DNA of 41,368 nucleotides from Comamonadaceae bacterium (GTDB taxonomy: Bacteria; Pseudomonadota; Gammaproteobacteria; Burkholderiales; Burkholderiaceae_C): NCBI GenBank assembly GCA_947447355.1, contig CANFJF010000033.1, positions 1 to 41,368 on the forward strand, written 5' to 3'. Below the pieces are notes generated by a model, which saw only the letters and a list, made by a program, of their open reading frames with translations, made no database searches and was not told where the DNA came from. Below, piece by piece: positions 33,601 through 41,368 of the stretch. Numbering within the stretch: the stretch's first letter is position 1; the number at the start of each line of letters is the position of its first letter. Both the position numbers and the translations under genes were made by a program.

Positions 33601-34543
33601 TGCCGCCCGCATTCATAGCGATGTTGCCGCCAATGCAGGAGGCTTCAGCCGATGTGGGGTCTACCGCAAAAACAAAACCGGCCTTCTCGGCCATGTCGGC
33701 AACGCGCTGCGTCACCACACCGGCTTCAGTCCAGATGGTCGGGACAGCTTCAGCCAAGCCGGGCAGCATGACTTTTTGAACCTCGGTCATGGCTTCGAGT
33801 TTTTCGGTGTTGATGACGGCTGATTTCCAGGTCAGGGGAATCGCGCCACCGGTGTAACCGGTGCCGCCGCCACGCGGAACAATCGTCAAACCGAGCTCAA
33901 TGCAGCCCTTGACCATGCCGGCCATTTCGACCTCGGTGTCGGGCATCAGCACCACGAACGGGTACTCGACGCGCCAATCGGTGGCATCAGTCACATGCGA
34001 GACGCGCGATAAACCGTCGAATTTGATGTTCTCTTTTTGCGTGCACTTGCCCAGCTTGCGCTCGGTCTGGCGGCGCAGGTCAGCCATGTGTTTGAAAGAA
34101 GCAGAAAACCGCTCCACTGCGGCCCGCGCCAAGCCCAGCAATTCGCCGACGATGGTGTCGCGCTCGGCATCTGCTCCTGGTGTACGGCGTTTTTCGACTT
34201 CGCCAAGACGGTGCTGCAAAGCCTCGACCAGCAACTTGCGGCGCTTCGGGTTGTCCAGCAGGTCGTCTTGCAAATAGGGGTTGCGCTGCACCACCCAGAC
34301 ATCGCCCAAGACTTCGTACAGCATGCGGGCGGAACGACCAGTCCGGCGCTCGTCGCGCAGCCTGTTCAGCAAATCCCAGGCATGTGCGCCCAGCAAACGA
34401 ATCACGACTTCCCGGTCTGAAAAAGAGGTGTAGTTGTACGGAATTTCGCGAATACGAGCTTGCTCAGCGGCAAGGCCCAATGTCAAATCACCGGCATCAC
34501 CGGCAATTGCGTGAAATTCATCAAGAGTAGTAAGAGCGTTCAT
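30647..34543 (-). CDS. DUF3683 FAD-linked oxidase / Fe-S oxidoreductase fusion
   Basis: A 1298-residue multidomain redox protein. In order: a DUF3683 N-terminal region (about 1-170), a PCMH-type FAD-binding domain ([18 protein letters not shown] near 220), a FAD-oxidase C-terminal domain ([15 protein letters not shown] and [14 protein letters not shown], about 700-770), two 4Fe-4S clusters ([11 protein letters not shown] near 825; [12 protein letters not shown] near 888), and two CCG heterodisulfide-reductase-like domains ([10 protein letters not shown] to CCGYPQRGS near 1040-1080; DPCHSPMK to RCCGESG near 1165-1200). This resembles GlcD and GlcF, or D-2-hydroxyacid dehydrogenases, fused in one chain. 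A 2-hydroxyacid substrate with electrons to the quinone pool is plausible, but the true substrate is unknown. Confidence 0.92.
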   Translation of the reverse strand: MNALTTLDEFHAIAGDAGDLTLGLAAEQARIREIPYNYTSFSDREVVIRLLGAHAWDLLNRLRDERRTGRSARMLYEVLGDVWVVQRNPYLQDDLLDNPKRRKLLVEALQHRLGEVEKRRTPGADAERDTIVGELLGLARAAVERFSASFKHMADLRRQTERKLGKCTQKENIKFDGLSRVSHVTDATDWRVEYPFVVLMPDTEVEMAGMVKGCIELGLTIVPRGGGTGYTGGAIPLTWKSAVINTEKLEAMTEVQKVMLPGLAEAVPTIWTEAGVVTQRVADMAEKAGFVFAVDPTSAEASCIGGNIAMNAGGKKAVLWGTALDNLASWRMVTPDAEWLEVVRLNHNLGKIHDVEVASFELNYFKADGKTPIRTERLDIPGKSFRKEGLGKDVTDKFLSGLPGIQKEGCDGLITSARWIVHRMPVHTRTVCLEFFGNAKDAVPSIVEIKNFMFAEQKRGGAILAGFEHLDDRYLKAVGYATKSKRGGLPKMVLFGDIAGDDADAVARATSEVVRLANSREGEGFIAVSPDARKKFWLDRKRTAAISRHTNAFKINEDVVIPLPRMAEYTDGIERINIELSLANKLKLCNELEAFFAKGQLPLGRSDDANDIPSAELLEDRVVQALALVREVRTLWRGWLDGVETLFPELQNHALRASWKTQLRAPLQAIFNGAAFQPILAECTAVHKRVLKGRVWVALHMHAGDGNVHTNLPVNSDDYDMLQTAHAAVARIMVLARSLDGVISGEHGIGITKLDFLTEAELQPFTDYKKRVDPEGRFNKGKLLRDAAFPADLTNAYTPSFGLMGHESLIMQQSDIGAIAGSIKDCLRCGKCKPVCATHVPRANLLYSPRNKILATSLLIEAFLYEEQTRRGISIKHWEEFEDVADHCTVCHKCLTPCPVDIDFGEVSMNMRNLLRKMGQKSFRPGNAAAMLFLTATNPQTIKFMRSAMVDVGFKVQRIANDLMRSLTRKQTAKPPSSVGKSPIKEQVIHFINKKMPGGLPKKTARALLDIEDKDYVPIIRNPLNTTAETEAVFYFPGCGSERLFSQVGLATQAMLWHAGVQTVLPPGYLCCGYPQRGSGEFDKADKIITDNRVLFHRMANTLNYLEIKTVVVSCGTCYDQLQGYEFEKIFPGCRIIDIHEYLLEKNITLRTDEPGQGYLYHDPCHSPMKLQEPMKTVKALLGDNVLKNDRCCGESGTLGVTRPDISTQIRFRKEEELQKGEAALRASGAVAAKGPVKILTSCPSCLQGLSRFGDDLNNGLLEADYIVVEMANQILGKDWLPNYVEVANRGGIERVLV

Positions 34544-34751
34544 CGTGCGAAAGTTAGCAAGCCAGGAAGGGACAGCCCACCCGAAGCGCGATGTTACCGC
34601 AGCACAAAAACCGCCACACCACCAGTGGGGACAAACCTCACGAAAACGCCAGTTGTTGATCTTTGAGAAATCCTAACGCTGACGGCGGATGCAGAAACGC
34701 TCCTAAACTCTGTTTTTTGTATTTTCCCGATCGCCACCCATCAAATACCCC

Positions 34752-35501
34752 ATGAGCGAATCTTGGCTGTTTCCACGCTGGATCGCACATCGCGGTGCCG
34801 GCAAACTGGCACCCGAAAACACGCTGGCAGCGTTTCGTTTGGGCGCGGCCCACGGCTACCGCATGTTCGAATGCGACGTCAAACTGAGTGCCGATGGCGT
34901 GCCGTTTTTGCTGCACGACGCGACCTTAGATCGCACCACCAATGGGCACGGACTAGCGGCTGAATTGAGTTGGGACGAACTGTCACGCTTGGATGCCGGC
35001 CGCTGGCATTCGCCGGCCTATGCGGGTGAACCACTGGCCAGCTTGGAGTCGGTCGCGCATTTCTGCCTAGACAACGCATTGGCCCTGAACATTGAGATCA
35101 AACCCACTCCCGGCAGTGAATCCTTGACGGGCACCGTGGTGGCGAACGCGGCGGCCCGGCTTTGGGCTGACGCGCAGACTGGCGCCATACCGATACCCCC
35201 GCTGCTGTCATCCTTTCAGCCAGAAGCCCTCGAAGCCGCCCGCGCGGCGCAAGCGCATTTACTGCGCGCTTTGTTGCTGGACAACTTCCAGATCGGCTGG
35301 CTAGAAACTGCCCTGCGACTAGGATGTGTGGCGGTGGTCGGCAAGCACACGCAGTGGGAGGCGGTCAGCGTGCAGCAAGCCCAAAGCGCCGGCTTGAGGG
35401 TTCTCAGCTATACGGTGATTGAAGCGCTGGACGCTGATCGGCTTTGGGCGCTGGGCACCGATGGCATCATCACAGACCGCGTTGATCTATTCTTTCCATG
35501 A
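34752..35501 (+). CDS. ugpQ: Glycerophosphodiester phosphodiesterase
   Basis: A 249-residue cytoplasmic GDPD that splits glycerophosphodiesters into glycerol 3-phosphate and an alcohol. The motifs are IAHRGAGKLAPENTLAAFRLG (catalytic His and Arg), MFECDVKLSADGVPFLLHDATLDRTTNG (E.D metal ligands and second His), LNIEIKP (metal Glu) and the C-terminal GTDGIITDRVD. No signal peptide, matching UgpQ rather than GlpQ. It is divergent from the flavoprotein gene over 208 bases; a weak -10-like TAAACT occurs in that gap. It converges with the small membrane protein downstream across a hairpin repeat. Confidence 0.93.
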   Translation: MSESWLFPRWIAHRGAGKLAPENTLAAFRLGAAHGYRMFECDVKLSADGVPFLLHDATLDRTTNGHGLAAELSWDELSRLDAGRWHSPAYAGEPLASLESVAHFCLDNALALNIEIKPTPGSESLTGTVVANAAARLWADAQTGAIPIPPLLSSFQPEALEAARAAQAHLLRALLLDNFQIGWLETALRLGCVAVVGKHTQWEAVSVQQAQSAGLRVLSYTVIEALDADRLWALGTDGIITDRVDLFFP

Positions 35502-35529
35502 ACATATGTTTTTTATCCAGTGCTTCATG

Positions 35530-35592
35530 GCGAGCGTAGCGCGGCCATCCATCGTCAAGTTGCGCGCTGATGGACTGCCGCGCTTCGCTCGC
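35530..35592. repeat. REP-like imperfect palindrome
   Basis: Left arm 35530-35551 (GCGAGCG.AGCGCGGC..TCCA) and right arm 35571-35592 are inverted copies matching at 19 of 22 positions around a 19-base loop. The pairing continues partly outside the arms, giving a GTCA/TGAC-like edge. It fills the convergent gap between ugpQ and the small membrane gene. The design resembles dispersed hairpin repeats known from many proteobacterial genomes; other copies must be sought outside this window. Confidence 0.75.
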
Positions 35593-35699
35593 AGTGACGA
35601 AATTTCTCGCTCTCAGCGACGGCCTTTTTTTCCTGTTGTTAAAGGTCAGTCTGCGGTATCGGGCGGGATTCTGAAAACTCGCCATCAAGCTGAGAGGGC

Positions 35700-36020
35700 T
35701 CAGGCTTTCCAGCCTCGCAGCATCAACCACTGCACCAAAGCCGCCGCCAAGGCCATGCCGGCATAGGTTAGCAACTTGCCATCATGACCGAAAAACACCA
35801 TGCCACCGCCGGTGACCAGTAAATTGGCAACAAACACCAGGGCGAACTGCCAGCGCCAACCGGGCCGACTCAACCGGGCCGCTTTTCCGCCAGCTTTAGA
35901 CTTGAAAGCGTTAGGTTTTGAAAAAGGCAGCAACGCGCAAAGCCCGACCATTAATAAGGCCAGCAAAGCGGCGGGGGCCACGAAGTTCAGCAAATGGTTG
36001 GCCAAGAGATAAAAGGTCAT
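35700..36020 (-). CDS. Small membrane protein of unknown function
   Basis: A 106-residue protein with three predicted membrane helices: VAPAALLALLMVGLCALLPF (about 13-32), FALVFVANLLVTGGGMVFF (59-77) and LLTYAGMALAAALVQWLML (83-101). A basic loop between the first two (KSKAGGKAARLSRPGWRW) suggests a cytoplasmic side. I do not recognise a named family. It is divergent from hemA with 142 bases between starts and alone on its strand here. Confidence 0.7.
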   Translation of the reverse strand: MTFYLLANHLLNFVAPAALLALLMVGLCALLPFSKPNAFKSKAGGKAARLSRPGWRWQFALVFVANLLVTGGGMVFFGHDGKLLTYAGMALAAALVQWLMLRGWKA

Positions 36021-36150
36021 GGGCAGCTGGGTGGCTCGGCGGTTTTCAGCCTGTTGGGCTAATCTGAAAAGATGCGATGTAGTTTAGGCGCTCAGACCAT
36101 CGAAAAAGGCCATTTTGAGGCCCACTCTCAGCCTCAGTCGGCCAAAAAAT

Positions 36151-36156
36151 TATAAT
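36151..36156 (+). promoter_or_regulatory. Consensus -10 (TATAAT) seven bases before the hemA ATG
   Basis: TATAAT ends six bases before the A of the hemA start codon, so a normal transcription start would fall at or next to that A. No Shine-Dalgarno is present in the intervening AAAAGC. The -35 region is weak. This predicts a leaderless or nearly leaderless hemA transcript. Confidence 0.5.
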
Positions 36157-36162
36157 AAAAGC

Positions 36163-37443
36163 ATGTCAGTCTGGGCCCTCGGCTTAAATCATCACACCGC
36201 ACCCCTCGATTTGAGAGGCCGATTTGCGTTCGCCATCGACCAAATTGAGCCTACTTTGAAGGGTTTGCGCGCTTCGCTGACGCGCCAACCCGAAGCCACT
36301 TTGCTGTCGACTTGCAACCGCACCGAAATTTACTGTGCGGGTGAACACGTCGACCTCGACCGCACGATTGAGTGGTTGGCGCACAACGGCGGCGTTTCCC
36401 CCGCGCTGCTCCGATCGCACAGCTACACCCTGCACAACGGCGATGCCGCACGCCACGCCTTTCGCGTGGCCAGCGGGCTTGACTCCATGGTGCTTGGCGA
36501 GCCACAAATCCTCGGCCAAATGAAAGACGCGGTGCGTGCTGCCAAAGAGGCCGGCGCCATGGGCACCACGCTACACCAACTGTTTCAACGCTCGTTTGCA
36601 GTAGCCAAAGAAGTCCGCAGCAACACCGAAATCGGCGAACACAGCATCAGCATGGCGGCAGCCTCAGTGCGCTTGGCTGGCCAGCTATTTGAAGATCTCG
36701 GCAACATCAAGGTGTTGTTTGTCGGTGCCGGCGAAATGATTGAACTGGCGGCGACTCATTTCGCCGCCAAGAACCCGAAATCGATGGCGATCGCCAACCG
36801 CACCTTGGAGCGCGGTGAAAAATTGGCGGGGCGCTTCGGTGCAGAAGTGATGCGACTGGCCGACCTGCCCTTGCGCTTGCATGAATTCGATGCCGTTATC
36901 AGTTGCACCGCCAGCACCTTGCCAATCATTGGTCTGGGTGCCGTGGAAAGGGCACTCAAACTGCGCAAGCGCAAGCCCATGTTCATGGTCGACTTGGCTG
37001 TTCCACGGGATATCGAACCCGAAGTGCAGGCGCTTGAAGACGTTTACCTTTACACCGTCGATGACTTGGCCAAAGTTGTGCAGACAGGAAAAGACAACCG
37101 CCAAGCGGCGGTGGCACAAGCCGAAGTGATCATTGACTCCGGCGTGCAAAACTTCATGCACTGGCTCAATCAGCGCGGCACGGTCCCACTGATTCAACAG
37201 CTGAACGCCCAAGCCGACGAGTGGCGCGCAATGGAAATCAACCGCGCCAAAAAAATGCTGGCCAAAGGTGAGCCTGTAGAAGCCGTGCTCGAAGCGCTGT
37301 CTCGCGGGTTGACGCAAAAAATGCTGCACGGTGCCATGACCGAATTGAATGCCAGCGATGCCGATAACCGGGACAGCACGGCACAAACCGTTTCAAGACT
37401 CTTCTTGCGCGGCCATCAGCCCAAAAACAGCAGCAGCCATTAG
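36163..37443 (+). CDS. hemA: Glutamyl-tRNA reductase
   Basis: Reduces glutamyl-tRNA to glutamate-1-semialdehyde with NADPH, the first committed step of C5 tetrapyrrole synthesis. The 426-residue product has [14 protein letters not shown], the catalytic cysteine (Cys51) in [29 protein letters not shown], the NADPH fold [25 protein letters not shown] and [11 protein letters not shown], and the dimerisation helices near the C-terminus. The start [11 protein letters not shown] is chosen over an ATG 48 bases upstream, which would lie before the -10. It is followed by prfA and prmC, as in E. coli. Confidence 0.97.
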   Translation: MSVWALGLNHHTAPLDLRGRFAFAIDQIEPTLKGLRASLTRQPEATLLSTCNRTEIYCAGEHVDLDRTIEWLAHNGGVSPALLRSHSYTLHNGDAARHAFRVASGLDSMVLGEPQILGQMKDAVRAAKEAGAMGTTLHQLFQRSFAVAKEVRSNTEIGEHSISMAAASVRLAGQLFEDLGNIKVLFVGAGEMIELAATHFAAKNPKSMAIANRTLERGEKLAGRFGAEVMRLADLPLRLHEFDAVISCTASTLPIIGLGAVERALKLRKRKPMFMVDLAVPRDIEPEVQALEDVYLYTVDDLAKVVQTGKDNRQAAVAQAEVIIDSGVQNFMHWLNQRGTVPLIQQLNAQADEWRAMEINRAKKMLAKGEPVEAVLEALSRGLTQKMLHGAMTELNASDADNRDSTAQTVSRLFLRGHQPKNSSSH

Positions 37444-37551
37444 CGGCGACCTTCACACCAAAGATCGCGTCGGCCCTCACAGTCGACGGCCCTGCGATAC
37501 ATCGCTCTTGTTTTTCTCCGCCGCCTTTGAGCGGTCGCCCTGACTACTCCG

Positions 37552-38667
37552 ATGAAACCTTTTCTTCGCCAAACCCTGGAACGCCAGATTATTCGCCTGC
37601 ACGAGCTCGACGCCCTGCTCTCGGCCAGCGATGTGGTCAGCGACATGGAGCGCTTTCGCAACCTGACACGCGAACACGCCGAAGCCAGTCTGATCACGGC
37701 GCAATACAACAAGCTGACGCGCCGAGAGGCTGATCTGGCCGGCGCCCAAGCCATGCTCGCAGAAGCTGCGGCAGACCCCGACATGACGGCCATGGCAGAA
37801 GACGAAATCGACGAAGCCAAGGCCGACATCACGCGCCTCGATGAAGCCCTGCAGCTGATGCTGATTCCGAAAGATCCGGACGACTCACGGCCGGCATTTC
37901 TTGAGATTCGCGCGGGCGCTGGCGGCGATGAATCCGCCCTGTTTGCGGCCGACTTGTTCCGCATGTACACGCGTTATGCGGAGCGCTGTGGCTGGCGCTG
38001 CGAGATCATCAGCGAGTCGCCCTCGGAGCTGGGCGGCTACAAGGAAGTAGTGGTCCGCATGGAAGGTCCGACCGACAGCCTCGGCATGGGCGTCTACGGC
38101 AAGCTGCGCTTTGAATCTGGCGGCCACCGGGTGCAACGCGTGCCGGCCACCGAAACCCAGGGCCGCATCCACACCAGCGCCTGCACGGTAGCCGTGCTGG
38201 CCGAACCCGACGAAGCGGTGCTGATCCAGATCAACCCGGCCGATTTGCGCATTGACACCTACCGCGCCAGTGGCGCTGGCGGGCAGCACATCAACAAGAC
38301 CGATTCGGCCGTGCGCATCACCCACTTGCCCACCGGCATCGTCGCCGAGTGCCAGGAAGGCCGCAGCCAGCACAGCAACAAGGCCCAAGCCTTGAAAGTG
38401 CTGACCGCCCGCATCCACGAAAAAGACCGCTCTGAACGCGCCGCCAAAGACGCCGCAACGCGCAAGGGCTTGATCGGCAGTGGCGACCGCAGCGACCGCA
38501 TCCGCACTTACAACTTTCCGCAGGGCAGGCTCACCGATCACCGCATCAACCTGACGCTCTACAAGCTCAACTACATCATGGAAGGCGACCTCGAAGACGT
38601 GGTGACTGCCCTGCAAGTGGAGCGCGGCGCCGAGCTGCTGGCCGAGCTGGAAAACCGCAATGGCTGA
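37552..38667 (+). CDS. prfA: Peptide chain release factor 1
   Basis: RF1 recognises UAA and UAG stop codons and releases the peptide. The 371-residue product has the helical N-terminal domain, the anticodon-like PAT tripeptide near residue 198 ([18 protein letters not shown]) that defines RF1 rather than RF2, and the GGQ motif at residues 243-245 ([17 protein letters not shown]). Gln245 is the residue methylated by PrmC, encoded immediately downstream. It is about ten residues longer than E. coli RF1. It follows hemA by 108 bases and overlaps prmC by eight bases. Confidence 0.97.
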   Translation: MKPFLRQTLERQIIRLHELDALLSASDVVSDMERFRNLTREHAEASLITAQYNKLTRREADLAGAQAMLAEAAADPDMTAMAEDEIDEAKADITRLDEALQLMLIPKDPDDSRPAFLEIRAGAGGDESALFAADLFRMYTRYAERCGWRCEIISESPSELGGYKEVVVRMEGPTDSLGMGVYGKLRFESGGHRVQRVPATETQGRIHTSACTVAVLAEPDEAVLIQINPADLRIDTYRASGAGGQHINKTDSAVRITHLPTGIVAECQEGRSQHSNKAQALKVLTARIHEKDRSERAAKDAATRKGLIGSGDRSDRIRTYNFPQGRLTDHRINLTLYKLNYIMEGDLEDVVTALQVERGAELLAELENRNG

Positions 38668-39529
38668 GGTCTTGAACTGCGTGCAGGCCATCGCTGCCGC
38701 TGGCAGTTTGGGGTTGGACCGGCTCGATGCGCAGTTGCTGTTACTGCACGTGCTGGGCAAGCCGCATGGCGAGCGGGCTTGGCTCATCGCCCATGACCGT
38801 GACCCGCTGCCGCCTGAAGCCAGCGAACGCTTTCGCGCGCTGATTCAACGCCGGGCGAGTGGCGAACCACTGGCCTATATCGTCGGGCAACAAGAATTTT
38901 TTGGCCTGCCGCTGGCTGTTGATGAACGCGTTTTGATACCCCGACCCGACACCGAAACATTGGTCAGCTGGGCCCTTGACGTACTGCCTGTAGGCACCGC
39001 GAAAGTCCTCGACCTTGGCACCGGCAGCGGCGCCATCGCCTTGGCACTCAAACACGCGCGCCCGACAGCCGTTGTCAGCGCCATCGACGCCAGCGCTGAC
39101 GCTGTTACGGTTGCCCGCAGCAACGCGGCTGCGCTCGGCTTAACCGTGTCAATTGAGGTCAGTCGCTGGTTTGAGCAGGTCGAAGGCCTGTTTGATGTGA
39201 TCGTCAGCAACCCGCCTTATGTCCGCGAAGGCGACCCGCATTTGGCGTCCTTGGGGCACGAACCGATTCAGGCGCTAACGGCAGGCGCTGATGGGCTGAG
39301 CGATCTGCGCCAGATCATTGCTGATGCACCGGCTCATTTAGAAGCTGGCGGCTGGTTGCTGCTGGAACACGGCTACGACCAAGCCGAAGCCGTCGGCCAG
39401 ATGCTGCGAGAACAAGGCTTTGAGAGTGTCTCCAGCCGTGATGACTTGGCAGGTATCCAGCGCTGCTCGGGCGGCTTCTTTGGCGGCGTGAAGCCGGACC
39501 TGCGCAGCGGGATTAAAAGCGCCCGATAA
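38660..39529 (+). CDS. prmC: Release factor glutamine methyltransferase
   Basis: Methylates the GGQ glutamine of RF1 and RF2 with SAM. The 289-residue product has an N-terminal helical domain ([28 protein letters not shown]), the [27 protein letters not shown] linker, SAM motif I ([15 protein letters not shown]) and the catalytic NPPY in [16 protein letters not shown]. Its ATG lies inside prfA, an eight-base overlap that gives tight translational coupling to its substrate's gene. The C-terminus ends RSGIKSAR after a FFGGVKP-like tail. Confidence 0.97.
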   Translation: MAEVLNCVQAIAAAGSLGLDRLDAQLLLLHVLGKPHGERAWLIAHDRDPLPPEASERFRALIQRRASGEPLAYIVGQQEFFGLPLAVDERVLIPRPDTETLVSWALDVLPVGTAKVLDLGTGSGAIALALKHARPTAVVSAIDASADAVTVARSNAAALGLTVSIEVSRWFEQVEGLFDVIVSNPPYVREGDPHLASLGHEPIQALTAGADGLSDLRQIIADAPAHLEAGGWLLLEHGYDQAEAVGQMLREQGFESVSSRDDLAGIQRCSGGFFGGVKPDLRSGIKSAR

Positions 39530-39591
39530 TCTGAGAACACGATTTTTAACGTCCGGCCTGCGTGCCAAGACCACACCAACGGAGTATTCCC

Positions 39592-39912
39592 ATGAGCGAC
39601 ACCCAGCAACGCATTGATGACATCGTTAAATCCAGCGACGTGGTTCTTTTCATGAAAGGCACCGCCCAATTTCCAATGTGCGGTTTTTCTGGCCGAGCTA
39701 TTCAAGTGCTCAAAGCCTGCGGCGTGAACAAACCCGCGACCGTCAACGTGCTGGAAGACGAAGACATTCGCCACGGCATCAAGGAGTACAGCAACTGGCC
39801 AACGATTCCCCAGCTGTACGTTAAAGGTGAGTTCATTGGTGGATCGGACATCATGATGGAGATGTACGAAAATGGCGAACTTCAACAAGTCATCGGCACG
39901 CCCGAAGCCTAA
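39592..39912 (+). CDS. grxD: Monothiol glutaredoxin (Grx4 type)
   Basis: A 106-residue CGFS-type glutaredoxin that binds and hands on 2Fe-2S clusters. The active site is in FPMCGFSGRAIQVLK, with VVLFMKGT before it, WPTIPQLYVKGEFIGGSDI (cis-Pro and glutathione site) after it. GGAG seven bases before the ATG supports this start over an in-frame ATG ten codons upstream. It follows prmC by 62 bases and may be part of the hemA-prfA-prmC transcript. It is convergent with yacG. Confidence 0.96.
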   Translation: MSDTQQRIDDIVKSSDVVLFMKGTAQFPMCGFSGRAIQVLKACGVNKPATVNVLEDEDIRHGIKEYSNWPTIPQLYVKGEFIGGSDIMMEMYENGELQQVIGTPEA

Positions 39913-39929
39913 ATCCGATCGAAGCTCAA

Positions 39930-39954
39930 ACGTCAAGCTATTGCAGCTTGGCGT
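39930..39954. terminator. Hairpin between convergent grxD and yacG
   Basis: ACGTCAAGCT (39930-39939) and AGCTTGGCGT (39945-39954) form a 10-bp stem with one G-T wobble and a 5-base loop, starting 17 bases after the grxD stop. The stem overlaps the last codons of yacG. No T-run follows, so it may be a bidirectional Rho-independent-like end or a transcript-stabilising stem. Confidence 0.4.
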
Positions 39955-40147
39955 CTCCGAAAACCTGATCGTCAGGCGGCGCTTCTGTTGGCAAACGAAA
40001 GCTTTCGCTGGCCCAAGCGCCTAAATCCAAGTTTCTACAGCGCTGGCTGCAAAAAGGTCTGAAGGCGTTGGTGGGTGCGTAGACACTGTCGCCGCCGCAG
40101 CTCGGGCAGGCGACAATTTTGGGTTCAGAATTCTTTGGGGTCATCAT
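39938..40147 (-). CDS. yacG: DNA gyrase inhibitor YacG (zinc ribbon)
   Basis: A 69-residue zinc protein; in E. coli YacG binds GyrB and inhibits gyrase. The four zinc cysteines are visible in CPSCGG and [24 protein letters not shown], a classic YacG pattern, followed by an acidic tail. Start at ATG 40147 (a second ATG follows at 40144); upstream readings run through the gap without homology. It is 46 bases after zapD, in the usual coaE-zapD-yacG order. Confidence 0.93.
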   Translation of the reverse strand: MMTPKNSEPKIVACPSCGGDSVYAPTNAFRPFCSQRCRNLDLGAWASESFRLPTEAPPDDQVFGDAKLQ

Positions 40148-40193
40148 CAAGTCTTTGACGGGGCCATCAGTGCAAAGCCAACAGCCGTCAGCG

Positions 40194-40949
40194 TTAAGCG
40201 CAGAGCGTGAGCTCAAATTCGGCATCTTCAGCCGCAGAATGCAAGCGATCATCGCTCTCATGGCGCATCAGCCGGACCGACGCCATCAGGCGGTTGGCGC
40301 TTATTTCCGGCACCAGACCCTTCGCAGAATCAAGCCTGAGCCGCAGCAATTGGAAGGTTCGGCCTTGCGGCAAGGTCTGCTGATAAATGCCGCCAGAGGC
40401 AAGTACTTTTTGCGGCAAACCGGCGTCGCGCAACAACTTCAGAAGAATACTGATCGATCCGGCCAAAGGGACCAGGGTCGACATCCAGCGTTGAACATCT
40501 TGTCTGCGATGCGCGCCACTCAGATGCTGCCAAGCGAAATAAGCTGGCAAGTCAAACTCACAAGTTCCGCCCGGAATACCCGCACGGCTGCGGATACCCA
40601 TGAGCCAGTCGTTTTCCGTCAATGACTGTCCGGCCTTGCCCGGCATGGCATTCAGGTTTGAAAAATAACTGTCTAACTGAGCAATGATCTCGTCGAGAGC
40701 AGCTTCCGAGATGGCCGGGTTGCCGCGATAACCATTCAGCACATGTTTTTGTTTTTCGAGGTCCTTGAGGACGTCGGTTTTTAGATCGGCACGACCACCC
40801 ACGTCCATGATCTCGAAGATCGTGGTAATAGCGTAGTGGTGATCGATGGGGTCGTCGCGCTGAGCCAATTCGCCGAGACGGCCGAAAAGGTGTTCAAGGC
40901 GCAAATATGTGCGCACGCGTTCGTTGAATGGATACTCGTAAAGGATCAC
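40194..40949 (-). CDS. zapD: Cell division protein ZapD
   Basis: A 251-residue cytoplasmic protein that cross-links FtsZ filaments at the division ring. Recognised from [19 protein letters not shown] at the N-terminus, [55 protein letters not shown] and the C-terminal [15 protein letters not shown]. The length matches the family. It lies between coaE and yacG on the minus strand, the same order as in many beta- and gammaproteobacteria. Confidence 0.96.
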   Translation of the reverse strand: MILYEYPFNERVRTYLRLEHLFGRLGELAQRDDPIDHHYAITTIFEIMDVGGRADLKTDVLKDLEKQKHVLNGYRGNPAISEAALDEIIAQLDSYFSNLNAMPGKAGQSLTENDWLMGIRSRAGIPGGTCEFDLPAYFAWQHLSGAHRRQDVQRWMSTLVPLAGSISILLKLLRDAGLPQKVLASGGIYQQTLPQGRTFQLLRLRLDSAKGLVPEISANRLMASVRLMRHESDDRLHSAAEDAEFELTLCA

Positions 40950-40999
40950 AGCGATTTCTTTATCGACGTTGAGAGGCCGGCAGACCGGGCACCTTTAGA

Positions 41000-41368
41000 T
41001 CATAGCCCGAAGCCTGCGGCCACATCCCGTGTAAGACCCGCCAATTCTGCCAGCGAGTGTGACTCGTTGTAAATACAAATGTCAGCGGCTGCCAATCGCT
41101 GTGTTCGACTGGCCTGGCCGGCCATGACTTTCTGCACCGCCTCACGGGTCCACCCGTTACGCGCCATGACCCGGCTGATTTGCCGCTCTTCGGTGCAATC
41201 GACCACCAGAACTTGGTCCACTTGGTGTCGCCAGCGACCAGACTCGACCAGCAACGGGACATCAAAAACAAGGCAACGGGCTCCAGCCGATTCTGCGGCA
41301 CTCACTTGGCGAACGGTCTCCGCCGTGACGAGCGGATGAATGATGGCCTCTAAACGCAGCTTGGCCGC
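41000..41368 (-). CDS. coaE: Dephospho-CoA kinase, C-terminal part (5' end outside window)
   Basis: Last enzyme of coenzyme A synthesis; it phosphorylates the 3'-hydroxyl of dephospho-CoA. The open frame enters at the right edge and shows 122 residues. These are AAKLRLEAIIHPLV (the LE.I.HP motif of the CoA domain), LVFDVPLLVESGRWRHQVDQVLVVDC (CoaE core), QISRVMARNGWTREAVQKVMAGQ and DICIYNESHSLAEL. The ATP P-loop lies beyond base 41368. zapD follows after 50 bases. The prepilin peptidase gene often found upstream would lie outside. Confidence 0.96.
   Translation of the reverse strand, partial: AAKLRLEAIIHPLVTAETVRQVSAAESAGARCLVFDVPLLVESGRWRHQVDQVLVVDCTEERQISRVMARNGWTREAVQKVMAGQASRTQRLAAADICIYNESHSLAELAGLTRDVAAGFGL

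Noticed and set aside
35470..35730. An 86-codon minus-strand frame between ugpQ and the small membrane gene
   Set aside because: It reads through the REP-like palindrome and the ugpQ 3' end; its sequence is a translation of the repeat, not a protein family.
1..41368. tRNA, rRNA, CRISPR arrays, insertion sequences, integrases
   Set aside because: I looked through all gaps; none has tRNA-like arms, direct-repeat/spacer arrays, transposase genes or terminal inverted repeats with target duplications.

Overview
The window is a stretch of bacterial chromosome about 41 kb long, GC-rich and densely coded, with 48 protein genes and no rRNA, tRNA or CRISPR. Gene families and gene order point to a betaproteobacterium of the order Burkholderiales, most likely family Comamonadaceae (Rhodoferax/Polaromonas-like). 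The evidence is the DUF3460-scpA-panB-panC run, gpmA-ctpA-moeB, DUF883/holin-like/BON genes beside a CHASE3 sensor kinase, a Bug-type (TctC) periplasmic receptor, a 1298-residue DUF3683 flavoprotein and coaE-zapD-yacG. This assignment is an inference; no 16S gene is present.

Layout. 1-4409 (+): the 3' end of metG, a small lipoprotein, DUF3460, scpA, panB and panC. 4439-6790 (-): a rhodanese-grxC-secB-gpsA operon, divergent from gpmA-ctpA-moeB (6914-10149, +). 10150-14701: a signalling and envelope-stress island with a single-domain response regulator, a LuxR-type response regulator on the opposite strand, a CHASE3 histidine kinase, then DUF883, a holin-like protein, a small membrane protein and a BON lipoprotein. 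Two inverted repeats and a sequence motif shared between two intergenic regions suggest common control. 14720-17352 (-): folE, a BLUF blue-light sensor, a DUF429 protein and a secreted thermonuclease. 17568-21349: a small aromatic-acid module (FAD hydroxylase, gamma-resorcylate-type decarboxylase, TctC receptor) divergent from a MarR regulator, with a palindromic operator next to the marR start.

21408-34543 (-): a long minus-strand run holding clsB, nudB, aspS, DUF502, an FmdB zinc ribbon, ubiB, ubiJ, a Tim44-like gene, ubiE, DUF971 and the giant Fe-S flavoprotein. 34752-41368: ugpQ (+), a REP-like hairpin, a small membrane protein (-), hemA-prfA-prmC-grxD (+), and convergent yacG, zapD and 5'-truncated coaE (-).

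Functionally, most genes are housekeeping: translation (metG, aspS, prfA/prmC), pantothenate/CoA (panB, panC, coaE), pterin/folate (folE, nudB), ubiquinone (ubiE, ubiJ, ubiB), tetrapyrrole (hemA), redox and protein export (grxC, grxD, secB), and chromosome segregation and division (scpA, zapD). The parts that look accessory and deserve attention are the two-component/stress island, the BLUF-nuclease operon, the aromatic-acid module with its operator, and several short repeats in intergenic DNA. No intergenic gap exceeds about 260 bases.
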